Assembly (NCBI RefSeq): GCF_042660285.1
Contig: NZ_JBHSTP010000001.1
Location: 1,426,001-1,490,000 of the forward strand
Origin: Luethyella okanaganae
GTDB lineage: Bacteria; Actinomycetota; Actinomycetes; Actinomycetales; Microbacteriaceae
Length of the DNA: 64,000 nucleotides
Direction of reading: 5' to 3'
A model generated the notes under the pieces. That model saw only the letters and a program-made list of their open reading frames with translations. It searched no databases and had not been told where the DNA came from. Positions 16,225-24,546 of this stretch are shown here, in pieces (position 1 is the stretch's first letter; the number at the start of each line of letters is the position of its first letter). Both the position numbers and the translations under genes were made by a program.

Positions 16225-18081
16225 TCAGAGCCCTCGGCCGGAGTCGCTGAGCACGCGCCCCTCCTGGAGCAGCACGCGCCTGGTCACGAGCTCCTCGGGA
16301 ACCTCGTCGTGCGAGATGAGGATGACGGTGCGCACGACATCGCCGACATCCCGGGTCGCCGCCATGATGTCACGCAGCAGCCGCTCGCCCTGGGCGCGGT
16401 CGACGTTCGCGGTCGGCTCATCCACCACGAGAACAGGGAACCCGGCGAGCAGCGCGCGAGCGAGCGCGATGCGCTGTGTCTGGCCGCCGGAGACGAGGGC
16501 GCCGCGTTCGCCGAGCCGGGCGTCCAGGCCGCCGCGGTCCCGCGCCCACTCCGCGAGACCGACCCGCTCGAGCACGGCGAAGAGCTCGTCGTCGCTCGCC
16601 GTATCGCGTGCGAACAGGAGGTTCTGCCGCAGATCGGCGTCGAACAGCCACGGTCGCTGTTCGCACAGGCCGACGACGCTGCGCACGGAATCCTGCGACA
16701 ACCCGCTTGCCTCGTGCTCGCCGAAACGGAGGCTACCCTCGTAGTCGAGGAATCGAACGAGCACGTGGGCGAGTGTGGTCTTGCCTGACCCGCTCGCGCC
16801 GCGAACGAGCACCCGTTCCCCCGGCGCGATGTCGAGGTCGATCCCCCGCAATGCGAGACGTGAGCCGTCGTCGCCCGCGTCCTCAGCGAACGCCGGCCAT
16901 CGGGCGCTGAGCGCACTGAGCCGGATCCGCGGGGTTGGCCGGGTGCCGGCCGGGCCCTCGCGGACCGTGAGAGGTCCTCCGCCGCCGTCGGGGTCGACGG
17001 GGATGCCTGCGGGAACGCGCTCGGGCACGATCGTCGCGACACGTTCGGCGCTCGTGTGCACCTGACGCCACGCGCCCGCCACGAGCGGAACCATTCCACA
17101 CACCTCGAACACGGCGAGCGGCACGAGGACGATCACCGCGAATCGTGGGCCGTCGAGGCTGCCGTCGCCCAGGCCCGGCACGCCGACGAGAATCGCGAGG
17201 AGTGTCGCCGCTCCCGCACTGAGCGAGAGCGCCGACGCAGCGAGCCCTGCCCCGCCGGTGAGACGGATCGAGGTGCGGCGGAGTCGTTCATCCGCCGTTG
17301 CGAGACGTTCCAGGCGATCGTCGACGGCGTCGAAGGCGGTGAGAACGTCGATGGAGGTCACGAGGTCGAGAACTTCGTCGGCGAAGGCGCCGCGCAACGG
17401 GGCGAGCAGTCTCGCCGATCGAGCGGAGATGGCCGCATTCACGACGGTTCCGCACACGAAGGCGACCGCGAGGCAGATCGCGAGCGTAGCACCGGCCGCT
17501 GGTACGATGACCCACACGCCGACGACGCTGAACGAGACGACGAGTCCGGCGATCAGAAGGGGCTGCACGACGCGCAATGACAGGTTCTGCAGTTCGTCGA
17601 CATCGTGCACGAGCCGTGCCAGGAGGTCGCCGCGGCGAGTGCGCGCGAGCCCGTCGGGCGCGAGCGGCACGAGACGCTCGAAGACCGCCATGCGCAGGCC
17701 GGCCAGCTGACGGAAGGCCGCGTCGTGACTCAACAGCCTTTCGAGGTAGCGGAACGACGCACGTGCCAGCGCGAAGGCGCGCACCCCGACGACCGCCATG
17801 GAGAGAAACAGGATGGGCGGTTCTTCCGCTGCGCGGGTGATGAGCCAAGCGGATGTCGCGAGCAGGGCGACAGCCGAGAGTGCTCCGAGCAGCCCGGCGA
17901 TCAGTCCCGGGGCGAAGCGAGCCGGCCCCGGTTGAGCGAGTCGCAGCACGCGGCGGGTCACAGCACGAAGCGTTCCTAGCGAGCCCTCCGTTGCCAGGCC
18001 CTCGCTCTCGGCGGCCTCCGGCGATGAGGTGCCTGCGGCCGCGGCCTCCGTTCCCAGCCTTACCGCACCCGTCTCAGGCAT
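16225..18081 (-). CDS. cydC: CydC, ABC exporter subunit for cytochrome bd assembly
   Basis: The 618-residue protein fuses a six-helix exporter membrane domain to an ATPase domain with Walker A in RGASGSGKTTLA, signature VSGGQTQRIALARALL and Walker B VLVVDEPTANVD. CydDC heterodimers in E. coli export thiols such as glutathione and cysteine and are needed for cytochrome bd assembly; the role here is inferred from family and position. The N-terminal 30-40 residues are acidic and non-conserved. The start overlaps the cydD stop by 8 bases. Last gene of the cydABDC run. Confidence 0.9.
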   Translation of the reverse strand: MPETGAVRLGTEAAAAGTSSPEAAESEGLATEGSLGTLRAVTRRVLRLAQPGPARFAPGLIAGLLGALSAVALLATSAWLITRAAEEPPILFLSMAVVGVRAFALARASFRYLERLLSHDAAFRQLAGLRMAVFERLVPLAPDGLARTRRGDLLARLVHDVDELQNLSLRVVQPLLIAGLVVSFSVVGVWVIVPAAGATLAICLAVAFVCGTVVNAAISARSARLLAPLRGAFADEVLDLVTSIDVLTAFDAVDDRLERLATADERLRRTSIRLTGGAGLAASALSLSAGAATLLAILVGVPGLGDGSLDGPRFAVIVLVPLAVFEVCGMVPLVAGAWRQVHTSAERVATIVPERVPAGIPVDPDGGGGPLTVREGPAGTRPTPRIRLSALSARWPAFAEDAGDDGSRLALRGIDLDIAPGERVLVRGASGSGKTTLAHVLVRFLDYEGSLRFGEHEASGLSQDSVRSVVGLCEQRPWLFDADLRQNLLFARDTASDDELFAVLERVGLAEWARDRGGLDARLGERGALVSGGQTQRIALARALLAGFPVLVVDEPTANVDRAQGERLLRDIMAATRDVGDVVRTVILISHDEVPEELVTRRVLLQEGRVLSDSGRGL

Positions 18082-19744
18082 GCATCACCTCGGCGATTTC
18101 GAGCACTTCGTCCGCGGCGGCGATGACCGCGGGCCGGTGACTCACCACGATCACGACGGTGCCGGCGCCTGCGATCTCCCGCAGCGTCGCGATCACGCGC
18201 GCCTCGTTCACCTCGTCGAGGGCGGAAGTGGGCTCGTCGAGCGCGAGCACCGGGCACCCGCGTTCGTGAAGACGATAGAGGGCGCGTGCGATCGCGATCC
18301 GCTGGCCCTGCCCCCCGGAGACTCCCGAGCCGCCGACGCCGAGCGGGGTTCCGGCCGCGATCTCATCCGCCGCGGCCTGCCTGAGAACGCGCTCCACGAG
18401 CACCTCGTCTCGCGACCGACTGCCGAGCGCGATATTGTCGGCAACCGAACCAGCCGACAGCGCAGGGTCCTGCCCACACCAGGCGAGCCAGTCTCGGCCG
18501 AGGTTCGCGACCTCTACGCCGCCGAGGCGGATCTCGCCATCGTAGGCGACGAAGCCGAGGAGTGCTGCGAGCAGCGTCGACTTGCCCGCCCCACTCGGTC
18601 CGGAGACGACGCTCAGCCGACCGGCCGGGAACGTCGCGCTCAAGCCCTCGACGACGAGCCGCTCGCCGTGCCGAATGCTCAGCCCGTGGAGCCGGAGCGC
18701 GTCGGCGCCGCGTCGCCCCGGCGAAGGTTGTCCGTGCGAAGGCGGCTCAGGCGAAGACGGCCTGCTATGCGCCGGAGCGGTGGACGCCACGTCGGCGGCA
18801 TCGAGAATCTCGAACACCTCCTCGGCGGCCGCGACGCCGTCGGCCGCGGCATGGAACTGGGTTCCGACGTTGCGCACGGGCAGAAAGGCCTCCGGAGCGA
18901 GCAGGAGCACGAAGAGCCCGACAGCGAGACTCAGCTGCCCGTCGAGCAGCCGCAGGCCGACCGACACAGCTACGAGTGCGACCGAGAGGCTGCCTGCGAG
19001 TTCCAGCACGAACCCGCTGAGGAACGATATCCGCAACACCTTCATGGTCTCCGCACGATACTCGTCGGTCACAGCGCGAATGCGTTCCAGTTGTCGATGT
19101 TGCCTGCCGAAGATCTTGAGGGTCGAGAGTCCACCGACCACGTCGAGGTATCCGTTCGAGAGACGGTGCAGTGTCTGCCATTGCCGCTGCTGCACAGCCT
19201 GGGTGGCCCACCCTATGAGAACCATGAACACAGGGATGAGCGGGAGGGCGATGATCACGATGACACCGCTGAGCGGGTCCCACCAGAACATCACCGCGAC
19301 GAGCACCGGGGTCGCGACGGCCGTGAGGATGAGTTGCGGAAGGTATTTGGCGAAGTAGCCGTCGAGGGCGTCGAGGCCTGTTCCGATCACCGTCGCGACG
19401 CTCGTCGTGCTGCGGCCTCGCATCCAGGAGGGACCGAGTCTGGCGACGGCATCCAGCATGAGGGCACGCAACTGGCTCTTCACCCGAGCGGCACCACTCA
19501 TCGCAGCGGCATCGAGCGCCCAGATCGTGAGGGCACGCACGATCACGACGGCGGAGAGTGCCGCGAACAGCGGCGCCAGCTCGGCAGGGGGCGTCCCGGC
19601 GATCCCCCGTGTCACGAGTTGCGAGACCAGCCAGGCGAACGCGATGACGGCGATCGTCTGGAGGAGGCCGAGCAGCGCGCCTCCGGCGAGGAAGCCACGC
19701 ATCGCGGAGGCACGACGAAGCAGCCGGGGATCGATGGGACGCAC
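18074..19744 (-). CDS. cydD: CydD, ABC exporter subunit for cytochrome bd assembly
   Basis: The 556-residue exporter half has an N-terminal transmembrane domain and a C-terminal ATPase with Walker A VSGPSGAGKSTLLA, signature VSGGQGQRIAIARALY and Walker B VLALDEPTSALD. It pairs with CydC. The gene is 53 bases downstream of cydB. TAGCCT sits exactly six bases before the GTG start, so cydDC may have its own leaderless transcript besides read-through from cydAB. Confidence 0.9.
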   Translation of the reverse strand: MRPIDPRLLRRASAMRGFLAGGALLGLLQTIAVIAFAWLVSQLVTRGIAGTPPAELAPLFAALSAVVIVRALTIWALDAAAMSGAARVKSQLRALMLDAVARLGPSWMRGRSTTSVATVIGTGLDALDGYFAKYLPQLILTAVATPVLVAVMFWWDPLSGVIVIIALPLIPVFMVLIGWATQAVQQRQWQTLHRLSNGYLDVVGGLSTLKIFGRQHRQLERIRAVTDEYRAETMKVLRISFLSGFVLELAGSLSVALVAVSVGLRLLDGQLSLAVGLFVLLLAPEAFLPVRNVGTQFHAAADGVAAAEEVFEILDAADVASTAPAHSRPSSPEPPSHGQPSPGRRGADALRLHGLSIRHGERLVVEGLSATFPAGRLSVVSGPSGAGKSTLLAALLGFVAYDGEIRLGGVEVANLGRDWLAWCGQDPALSAGSVADNIALGSRSRDEVLVERVLRQAAADEIAAGTPLGVGGSGVSGGQGQRIAIARALYRLHERGCPVLALDEPTSALDEVNEARVIATLREIAGAGTVVIVVSHRPAVIAAADEVLEIAEVMHA

Positions 19745-19750
19745 GATGTC

Positions 19751-19756
19751 AGGCTA
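19751..19756 (-). promoter_or_regulatory. Putative -10 hexamer of cydD
   Basis: TAGCCT on the minus strand, 6 bases before the cydD GTG, in the 53-base cydB-cydD gap. Confidence 0.4.
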
Positions 19757-19797
19757 GTGCGGATTCTGGTGAGCGACGTGACGCGGCATCGCAGACG

Positions 19798-20823
19798 TCA
19801 CGCCACCGGCGTGCTCTCCGGGTGGGCGGCATCGATCGTCGCGCGGCCGATCCTCTTGCGGAAGATCCAGTACGTCCAGCCTTGGTAGGCGACGATCAGC
19901 GGTAGGAAGATGAGCGCCGTCCAGCTCATCACGGCGAGCGTGTACGGCGAACTCGAGGCGTTCTCGATCGTGAGGCTGTTCGCCGAGTCGTTGCTCGCCG
20001 GCATGACATCCGGGAACAGCGCCGCGAAGAGCGCGATCACGGCCAGCGCTATCGTCACGGCCATGAGGGTGAACGACCACCCCTCCGCGCCGCGCAGATT
20101 CGCGACCCATGCTCCGATGAGCGCGGTCGCCGCGCAGGCCGCGAGCACGAGGTAGGCGGGCGAGAAAGCAGCCACGAAGGCCGTCCAGACCAGGAAGGCC
20201 GCGGCGATCACGATCGTCACGACGCCGGATCGGACGGCGAGGACGCGCGCCCGTTCTCGGATGTCGCCGATGGTCTTCAGCGACACGAAGACCACGCCGT
20301 GTGTGAAGAAGAGCAGCAGGGTCGTGAGCCCCCCGAGCAGTGCATAGGGATTGAGCAGATCGAACAGCGTTCCGGTGTAGTTGTGGTCGGCGTCGAGCGG
20401 CACCCCCTGCACGATGTTGGCGAAGGCGACCCCCCAGAGCAATGCGGGAACAGCAGAGCCGACGATGATCATGCCGTCGAACCATCTCTTCCACCGCGAT
20501 TCCGGCCGCTGGTGCCGGTATTCGAAGGAGACTCCGCGTGCGATCAGCGCGAGCAGAATGAGCAGCAGCGCGAGGTAGAAACCGCTGAACAGCGTCGCGT
20601 ACCACTCGGGGAACGCCGCGAACAACGAGGCTCCCGCGACGATGACCCAGGTCTCGTTGAGGTCCCAGACAGGACCGATCGTGTTGATGAGCACACGGCG
20701 ATCGACCTCGTCCTTGCCGAGGAACGGCAGGGACATGCCCACGCCGAAGTCGAAACCGTCGAGCACGAAGTAGCCGACGAAGAGGCCAACGACGATCCAG
20801 AACCAGAGAGTGCCGAGATCCAT
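19798..20823 (-). CDS. cydB: Cytochrome bd ubiquinol/menaquinol oxidase subunit II
   Basis: The 341-residue protein is almost wholly transmembrane and has the CydB signatures: LDGFDFGVGM near the N-terminus, GPVWDLNETWVIVAGASLFAAFP, and the FARGVSFEYRH-type segment (IARGVSFEYRHQRPES). It forms the oxidase heterodimer with CydA, giving high-affinity oxygen reduction. It starts 9 bases after the cydA stop, so it is in the same operon. Confidence 0.95.
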   Translation of the reverse strand: MDLGTLWFWIVVGLFVGYFVLDGFDFGVGMSLPFLGKDEVDRRVLINTIGPVWDLNETWVIVAGASLFAAFPEWYATLFSGFYLALLLILLALIARGVSFEYRHQRPESRWKRWFDGMIIVGSAVPALLWGVAFANIVQGVPLDADHNYTGTLFDLLNPYALLGGLTTLLLFFTHGVVFVSLKTIGDIRERARVLAVRSGVVTIVIAAAFLVWTAFVAAFSPAYLVLAACAATALIGAWVANLRGAEGWSFTLMAVTIALAVIALFAALFPDVMPASNDSANSLTIENASSSPYTLAVMSWTALIFLPLIVAYQGWTYWIFRKRIGRATIDAAHPESTPVA

Positions 20824-20832
20824 GAGTTCCTC

Positions 20833-22239
20833 CTAGTAGACCGTCGCAACGGGTTGGATGCGGCCGGTCTCCGGGTCAGGCTCGCTGACGTCGTCCGGCC
20901 CCTTCTGGACGGCCTTCTTGATGAGTGTGAACTCGACGACGGCGAGGGCGCCGTAGATGAGCGTGAATGCGAGGAGCGAGATGAGGACCTCGACGCCGGA
21001 AACACCGGGCGACACCCCGTTCTCCGTCTTGAGAAGGCTGAAGACGAGCCAGGGTTGTCTGCCCATCTCGGTGAAGACCCAGCCGACGATCATGGCGCCG
21101 AGCGAGAGCGGGAACGACCAGATCGCCGCCTTCCACACCCACTTGTTCCCGGGGTGGCGTCCTTTGCGAGTGAGCCAGAGGCCGACGACCGCGACGACGA
21201 CATGCAGGAGACCGAGACCGATCATCCAGCGGAACGACCAGTAGGTGACCCAGATGATAGGCGTGTAGTCGCCAGGACCGTAGAGCTGCGTGTACTGTGC
21301 CTGCAGATCGTTGATGCCTTCGACCGTGCCGTCGAAGGTATGGGTCGAGAGGAACGACAGCAGGTAGGGCACGCGGATCGAGAAGAGCTCATGCACCCCG
21401 TCTGGCGTCCCGAGAGTGAAGATCGAGAAGGACGCCGGCCCGGCCGTGTTGTAGAGAGCCTCGGCCGCGGCCATCTTCATCGGCTGCGTCGAGACCATCG
21501 CGAGGCTCAGCTGGTCGCCCGCGAGGGTCGTGAGGACACCGGCGACGACCATCATCCAGAGGCCGAACTTGAGCGCTGGACGCATGGTGTCGAGGTGCTG
21601 ATTGCGAGCGAGGTGCCACGCCGCGACCGTGATGACGAGGCCGGCCGACACCATGAAGCATGCGAAGATCGTGTGCGGGAACGCCGCGAGGGCAACCTTG
21701 TTGGCGAGCAGAGCACCGATGTCGGTCAGCTCGGCTCTGCCCTTCGTGTCGTTGATCTCGAAGCCGACGGGGTTTTGCATGAACGCGTTGGCAGCGATGA
21801 TGAAATACGCCGACAGGATGGTTCCGATGGCGGTGAGCCAGATCGTGGCGAGGTGGAGTCGGCGCGGGAGCTTGTCCCATCCGAAGATCCACAGACCGAT
21901 GAACGTGGCTTCGAGGAAGAATGCGAGCAGGCCTTCGAGCGCGAGCGGCGCTCCGAACACGTCGCCGACGAACCGCGAGTAGTCGGACCAGTTCATGCCG
22001 AACTGGAACTCCTGCACGATCCCGGTGACGACGCCCATCGCAAAGTTGATGAGGAAGATCTTGCCGAAGAACTTGGTGAGCTGCAGGTACTTCGCCTTGT
22101 CGGTGCGCACCCAAGCCGTCTGGAAGATCGCCACCGTCGTCGCGAGACCGATCGTGATCGGCACGAAGAGAAAATGGTAGACAGTGGTGAGGCCGAATTG
22201 CCAGCGCGACAGCAGCAACGGATCCAGAAACTCGTTCAC
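20833..22239 (-). CDS. cydA: Cytochrome bd oxidase subunit I
   Basis: The 468-residue membrane protein opens with DPLLLSRWQFGLTTVYHF, where His22 matches the conserved N-terminal heme ligand, and continues with the CydA helices (GIVQEFQFGMNWSDYSRFVG, RWMIGLG). It holds the quinol site and hemes. The frame is open to 22314, but the GTG at 22239 has AGGGAG upstream and fits family N-termini. It is the first gene of cydABDC. Two TTCTAC/GTAGAA dyads upstream, shared with the divergent blaI, suggest repression by BlaI. Confidence 0.94.
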   Translation of the reverse strand: MNEFLDPLLLSRWQFGLTTVYHFLFVPITIGLATTVAIFQTAWVRTDKAKYLQLTKFFGKIFLINFAMGVVTGIVQEFQFGMNWSDYSRFVGDVFGAPLALEGLLAFFLEATFIGLWIFGWDKLPRRLHLATIWLTAIGTILSAYFIIAANAFMQNPVGFEINDTKGRAELTDIGALLANKVALAAFPHTIFACFMVSAGLVITVAAWHLARNQHLDTMRPALKFGLWMMVVAGVLTTLAGDQLSLAMVSTQPMKMAAAEALYNTAGPASFSIFTLGTPDGVHELFSIRVPYLLSFLSTHTFDGTVEGINDLQAQYTQLYGPGDYTPIIWVTYWSFRWMIGLGLLHVVVAVVGLWLTRKGRHPGNKWVWKAAIWSFPLSLGAMIVGWVFTEMGRQPWLVFSLLKTENGVSPGVSGVEVLISLLAFTLIYGALAVVEFTLIKKAVQKGPDDVSEPDPETGRIQPVATVY

Positions 22240-22258
22240 TCGCACTCCCTGCGATCGT

Positions 22259-22301
22259 GTTCTACACGATGTAGAACCCTCTTCTTCTACTGAGCGTAGA
22301 A
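22259..22301. promoter_or_regulatory. Paired dyad operators between cydA and blaI
   Basis: Two inverted repeats of the same design lie in the 92-base divergent gap: TTCTAC-N5-GTAGAA at 22260-22276 (7-bp arms counting the outer G/C at 22259 and 22277) and again at 22285-22301. Their centres are 25 bases apart. BlaI/MecI/CopY repressors bind short TAC/GTA dyads as dimers, so these are candidate operators for the adjacent BlaI-type repressor, able to act on both cydA and blaI. Confidence 0.75.
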
Positions 22302-22319
22302 CATCTCGCGACAAAACGG

Positions 22320-22325
22320 TAATCT
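22320..22325 (+). promoter_or_regulatory. Putative -10 hexamer of blaI
   Basis: TAATCT ends exactly 6 bases before the blaI ATG, with no Shine-Dalgarno between, suggesting a leaderless transcript. The -35 region would fall on the second dyad (22285-22301), a suitable place for repression. Confidence 0.5.
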
Positions 22326-22331
22326 GAGTAC

Positions 22332-22709
22332 ATGGCGACTTTGGGCGATCTCGAGCGATCCGTCATGGACATCCTATGGGATCAGGATTCCGCCTTTTCG
22401 GCCAACGAACTCCGCGATCGGCTCGTGGTGACACACGGAGCATCCGGCCGCCGCGCGCTGGCGACGACCACGGTTCTCACTGTGCTGACGCGGCTGGAGA
22501 ACAAGGGATTCGTCTCCCGCACTCGCGAGAGCCGGCCCCATCTCTACCGGGCGGTCACGAGTCGAGCCGAGCATACGGCCGAGCTCATGCACGAGGTCCT
22601 GGGCAGTTCCCCTGACAGAGATGCCGCTCTCGCGCGTTTCGTCGGACAGGTCACGCCACACGAGGCCGAGACGCTGCGAAAGCTGCTCGCTCCGCGTCAG
22701 CACGGGTAA
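22332..22709 (+). CDS. blaI: BlaI/MecI/CopY-family transcriptional repressor
   Basis: The 125-residue protein has the BlaI winged-helix domain (LGDLERSVMDILWDQDSAFS; TTTVLTVLTRLENKGFVSR) and a short C-terminal dimerisation segment ending LLAPRQHG. BlaI-type repressors bind dyads as dimers and are inactivated by proteolysis triggered by a membrane M56 partner. That partner starts 4 bases downstream. The gene is divergent from cydABDC, across two matched dyads. Mycobacteria have a comparable pair (Rv1846c/Rv1845c). No beta-lactamase gene is nearby, so the likely target is cyd. Confidence 0.9.
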   Translation: MATLGDLERSVMDILWDQDSAFSANELRDRLVVTHGASGRRALATTTVLTVLTRLENKGFVSRTRESRPHLYRAVTSRAEHTAELMHEVLGSSPDRDAALARFVGQVTPHEAETLRKLLAPRQHG

Positions 22710-22713
22710 GGCC

Positions 22714-23646
22714 GTGTACCTCGCGAGCGGCGCACTCGCCGCACTCGCCGTCCTCCTCGCCTGGCCGGTTCCCATAGCGCTCTCGCGTGCGTCCTGGCCT
22801 TCGCGCGCGCCGGGCATCGCTCTCGCACTGTGGCAGGCCGTTGCCCTCGCAGGCGGATTGTCGATGATCGGAGCGCTCCTCGTCTACGGCCTGGTCCCAT
22901 TCGGTGGCGAGCTGCCCGCCGGGGTGAGCGTGCTGCTCGGGCATCTCTTCTCCGGTCCACTCCCGGCCGACATCGGCGCGACCCACATCGTCGCGATCGG
23001 CGGCGCGCTCCTCCTCGGCACCCATCTGCTCCTCAATCTCGTCGACACTGCCGTGCGCACGGAGAGGCAGAGGCGGCGGCATCACGCACTCGTGGATCTC
23101 CTGAGCTCACCCATGCCCGATCGCCCCGACGCGCGAGTGCTCGATCATCCGGCGCCGGTCGCCTATTGCCTGCCGGGAGTCCGCACCATCACCGTGCTCT
23201 CCGAGGGGCTCATCGAACTGCTCGAGCCCGAGCAACTCCACGCGGTGCTGGCGCATGAGCGCACCCATCTACGGCAGTATCACCATCTGGTTCTGCTCGC
23301 ATTCAAGGCGTGGGATAGCGCACTCCCCTGGTTTCCGATCGCCAATCGGGCCGAGCACGCCGTGACGCTGCTCGTCGAGATGCTCGCAGACGACGAGGCG
23401 GAACGCGAGGTCGATGCATACACGCTCGCGACCACGATCGCCCTCGTCGGCTCACCCTGGGACGGGGTGGGCTACGCCCGGGACGGCGCAGCGACCATTG
23501 CCGCCGACGCGTCCACCGTGAACGCGCGCATCTCCCGCCTGCTCGCACCGCGGAAGCCGCTCCCCGCATTGAGCCGCGCGCTCGTCCTGGCCGTGGCGGT
23601 AGGCCTCCTCACCGTTCCGGTCGTGTCCCTGCTCCTGCTGCTCTGA
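22714..23646 (+). CDS. M56-family membrane metallopeptidase (BlaR1/MecR1-like, no sensor domain)
   Basis: The 310-residue protein has hydrophobic segments at about 3-20, 34-60 and 92-111, then a cytoplasmic zinc-protease domain with HERTH at 181-185 and the downstream Glu in MLADDEAE. It ends in a C-terminal helix (about 290-310). Unlike BlaR1 it has no extracellular penicillin-binding domain, so the signal is unknown. The start is the GTG at 22714, 4 bases after blaI; the longer frame from 22621 lies within blaI. It probably cleaves or inactivates BlaI; this is inference from the pair. Confidence 0.85.
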   Translation: MYLASGALAALAVLLAWPVPIALSRASWPSRAPGIALALWQAVALAGGLSMIGALLVYGLVPFGGELPAGVSVLLGHLFSGPLPADIGATHIVAIGGALLLGTHLLLNLVDTAVRTERQRRRHHALVDLLSSPMPDRPDARVLDHPAPVAYCLPGVRTITVLSEGLIELLEPEQLHAVLAHERTHLRQYHHLVLLAFKAWDSALPWFPIANRAEHAVTLLVEMLADDEAEREVDAYTLATTIALVGSPWDGVGYARDGAATIAADASTVNARISRLLAPRKPLPALSRALVLAVAVGLLTVPVVSLLLLL

Positions 23647-23701
23647 GCCTGAGCGCTCAGAACCTCTGCTCGTGATTTCGGCTGGTGAGCGGGCGACAGC
23701 C

Positions 23702-23707
23702 TAGGCT
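23702..23707 (+). promoter_or_regulatory. Putative -10 hexamer of dedA
   Basis: TAGGCT ends 7 bases before the preferred GTG start at 23715, with no Shine-Dalgarno between them. Confidence 0.4.
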
Positions 23708-23714
23708 CGATGAC

Positions 23715-24401
23715 GTGAACGAGCTTCTCACGTGGATCCTGGACATCGTTCAAACCGTCGACCCCGTCGCGCGAACCTTCCTGGCCGCCGTTGGAATCAT
23801 GCTCGAGACCTCGATCCTCATCGGCCTCGTCGTCCCCGGCGACACGATCGTGATCGTGGCGAGCACCGCCGTCGAGAACCCTGTACAGTACATCTCGCTC
23901 GTCGTCGCCGTCGTGATCGGCGCTCTCACAGGTGAGAGCATCGGTTTCGCCCTCGGGCGATGGTTCGGACCGCATGTCCGGCGCAGCAGGCTCGGACGCA
24001 CGATCGGGGAGGACAATTGGCGCCGCGCCGAACGCTACCTGACCAGGCGCGGTGGAATCGCCGTCTTCACCTCGCGGTTCCTGCCGGTGCTGCACTCCCT
24101 CATCCCGGTCACCGTCGGCATGAGCACGATGCGCTACCGCACCTTCATGGCCTGGACCGTCCCCGCGTGCCTTATCTGGGCCTTTGCCTATGTGACGGTC
24201 GGATCGCTGGTCGCCAGTGGCTACCGGGAGCTCGCCGAGGAACTGCATTTCGCAGGCTACATCTTCGTCGGCGTCATCGTCGTCTTCGTCGTGCTCGTCG
24301 TCGTCGCCAAGAGGCTGCTGCAGCGCAGCGAGGCAAAGCACATGGAGCCGGACCGCGGCGAGGGCAGGCAGGCGCCATCCGACGACCTCCAGCCTCGCTG
24401 A
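23715..24401 (+). CDS. DedA / SNARE-associated family membrane protein
   Basis: The 228-residue protein shows the DedA fold: the GLVVPGDTIVIVAS motif, ALTGESIGFALGRWFG, and FTSRFLPVLHSLIPVTVGMS, with several membrane segments and a charged C-terminal tail. DedA proteins are thought to be proton-coupled lipid transporters or flippases (undecaprenyl phosphate or phospholipid); the substrate here is unknown. The GTG at 23715 puts the first helix at the N-terminus and has TAGGCT seven bases upstream; a GTG at 23685 in the same frame is the alternative. Confidence 0.9.
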   Translation: MNELLTWILDIVQTVDPVARTFLAAVGIMLETSILIGLVVPGDTIVIVASTAVENPVQYISLVVAVVIGALTGESIGFALGRWFGPHVRRSRLGRTIGEDNWRRAERYLTRRGGIAVFTSRFLPVLHSLIPVTVGMSTMRYRTFMAWTVPACLIWAFAYVTVGSLVASGYRELAEELHFAGYIFVGVIVVFVVLVVVAKRLLQRSEAKHMEPDRGEGRQAPSDDLQPR

Positions 24402-24491
24402 TCACATCGGTGCAGGAGCGACCGCGCCACTGTACTGCTACGAAGTCATCGCGCCCCCATTCCGGGGGATGGCCATCGCGAGGAGAAACGA

Positions 24492-24529
24492 CATGGCCGC
24501 GCCCATCCTGCGGGACGGACGCGGCCGTG
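24492..24529. terminator. Hairpin between dedA and the ABC importer operon
   Basis: CATGGCCGCG (24492-24501) and CGCGGCCGTG (24520-24529) pair over 10 positions with one G-T. It lies between the convergent dedA and the binding-protein gene. In the leftward sense GTCGTTT follows, which suits termination of the importer operon. Confidence 0.55.
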
Positions 24530-24546
24530 GTTCGGCTGATGAGAGA

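Noticed and set aside
18029..19888. 619-codon plus-strand frame opposite cydD and cydC
   Set aside because: Low-complexity Arg/Glu-rich peptide spanning two real genes; a shadow.
20299..22293. 664-codon plus-strand frame opposite cydA and cydB
   Set aside because: Highly charged peptide with no domain; antisense to two well conserved membrane proteins.
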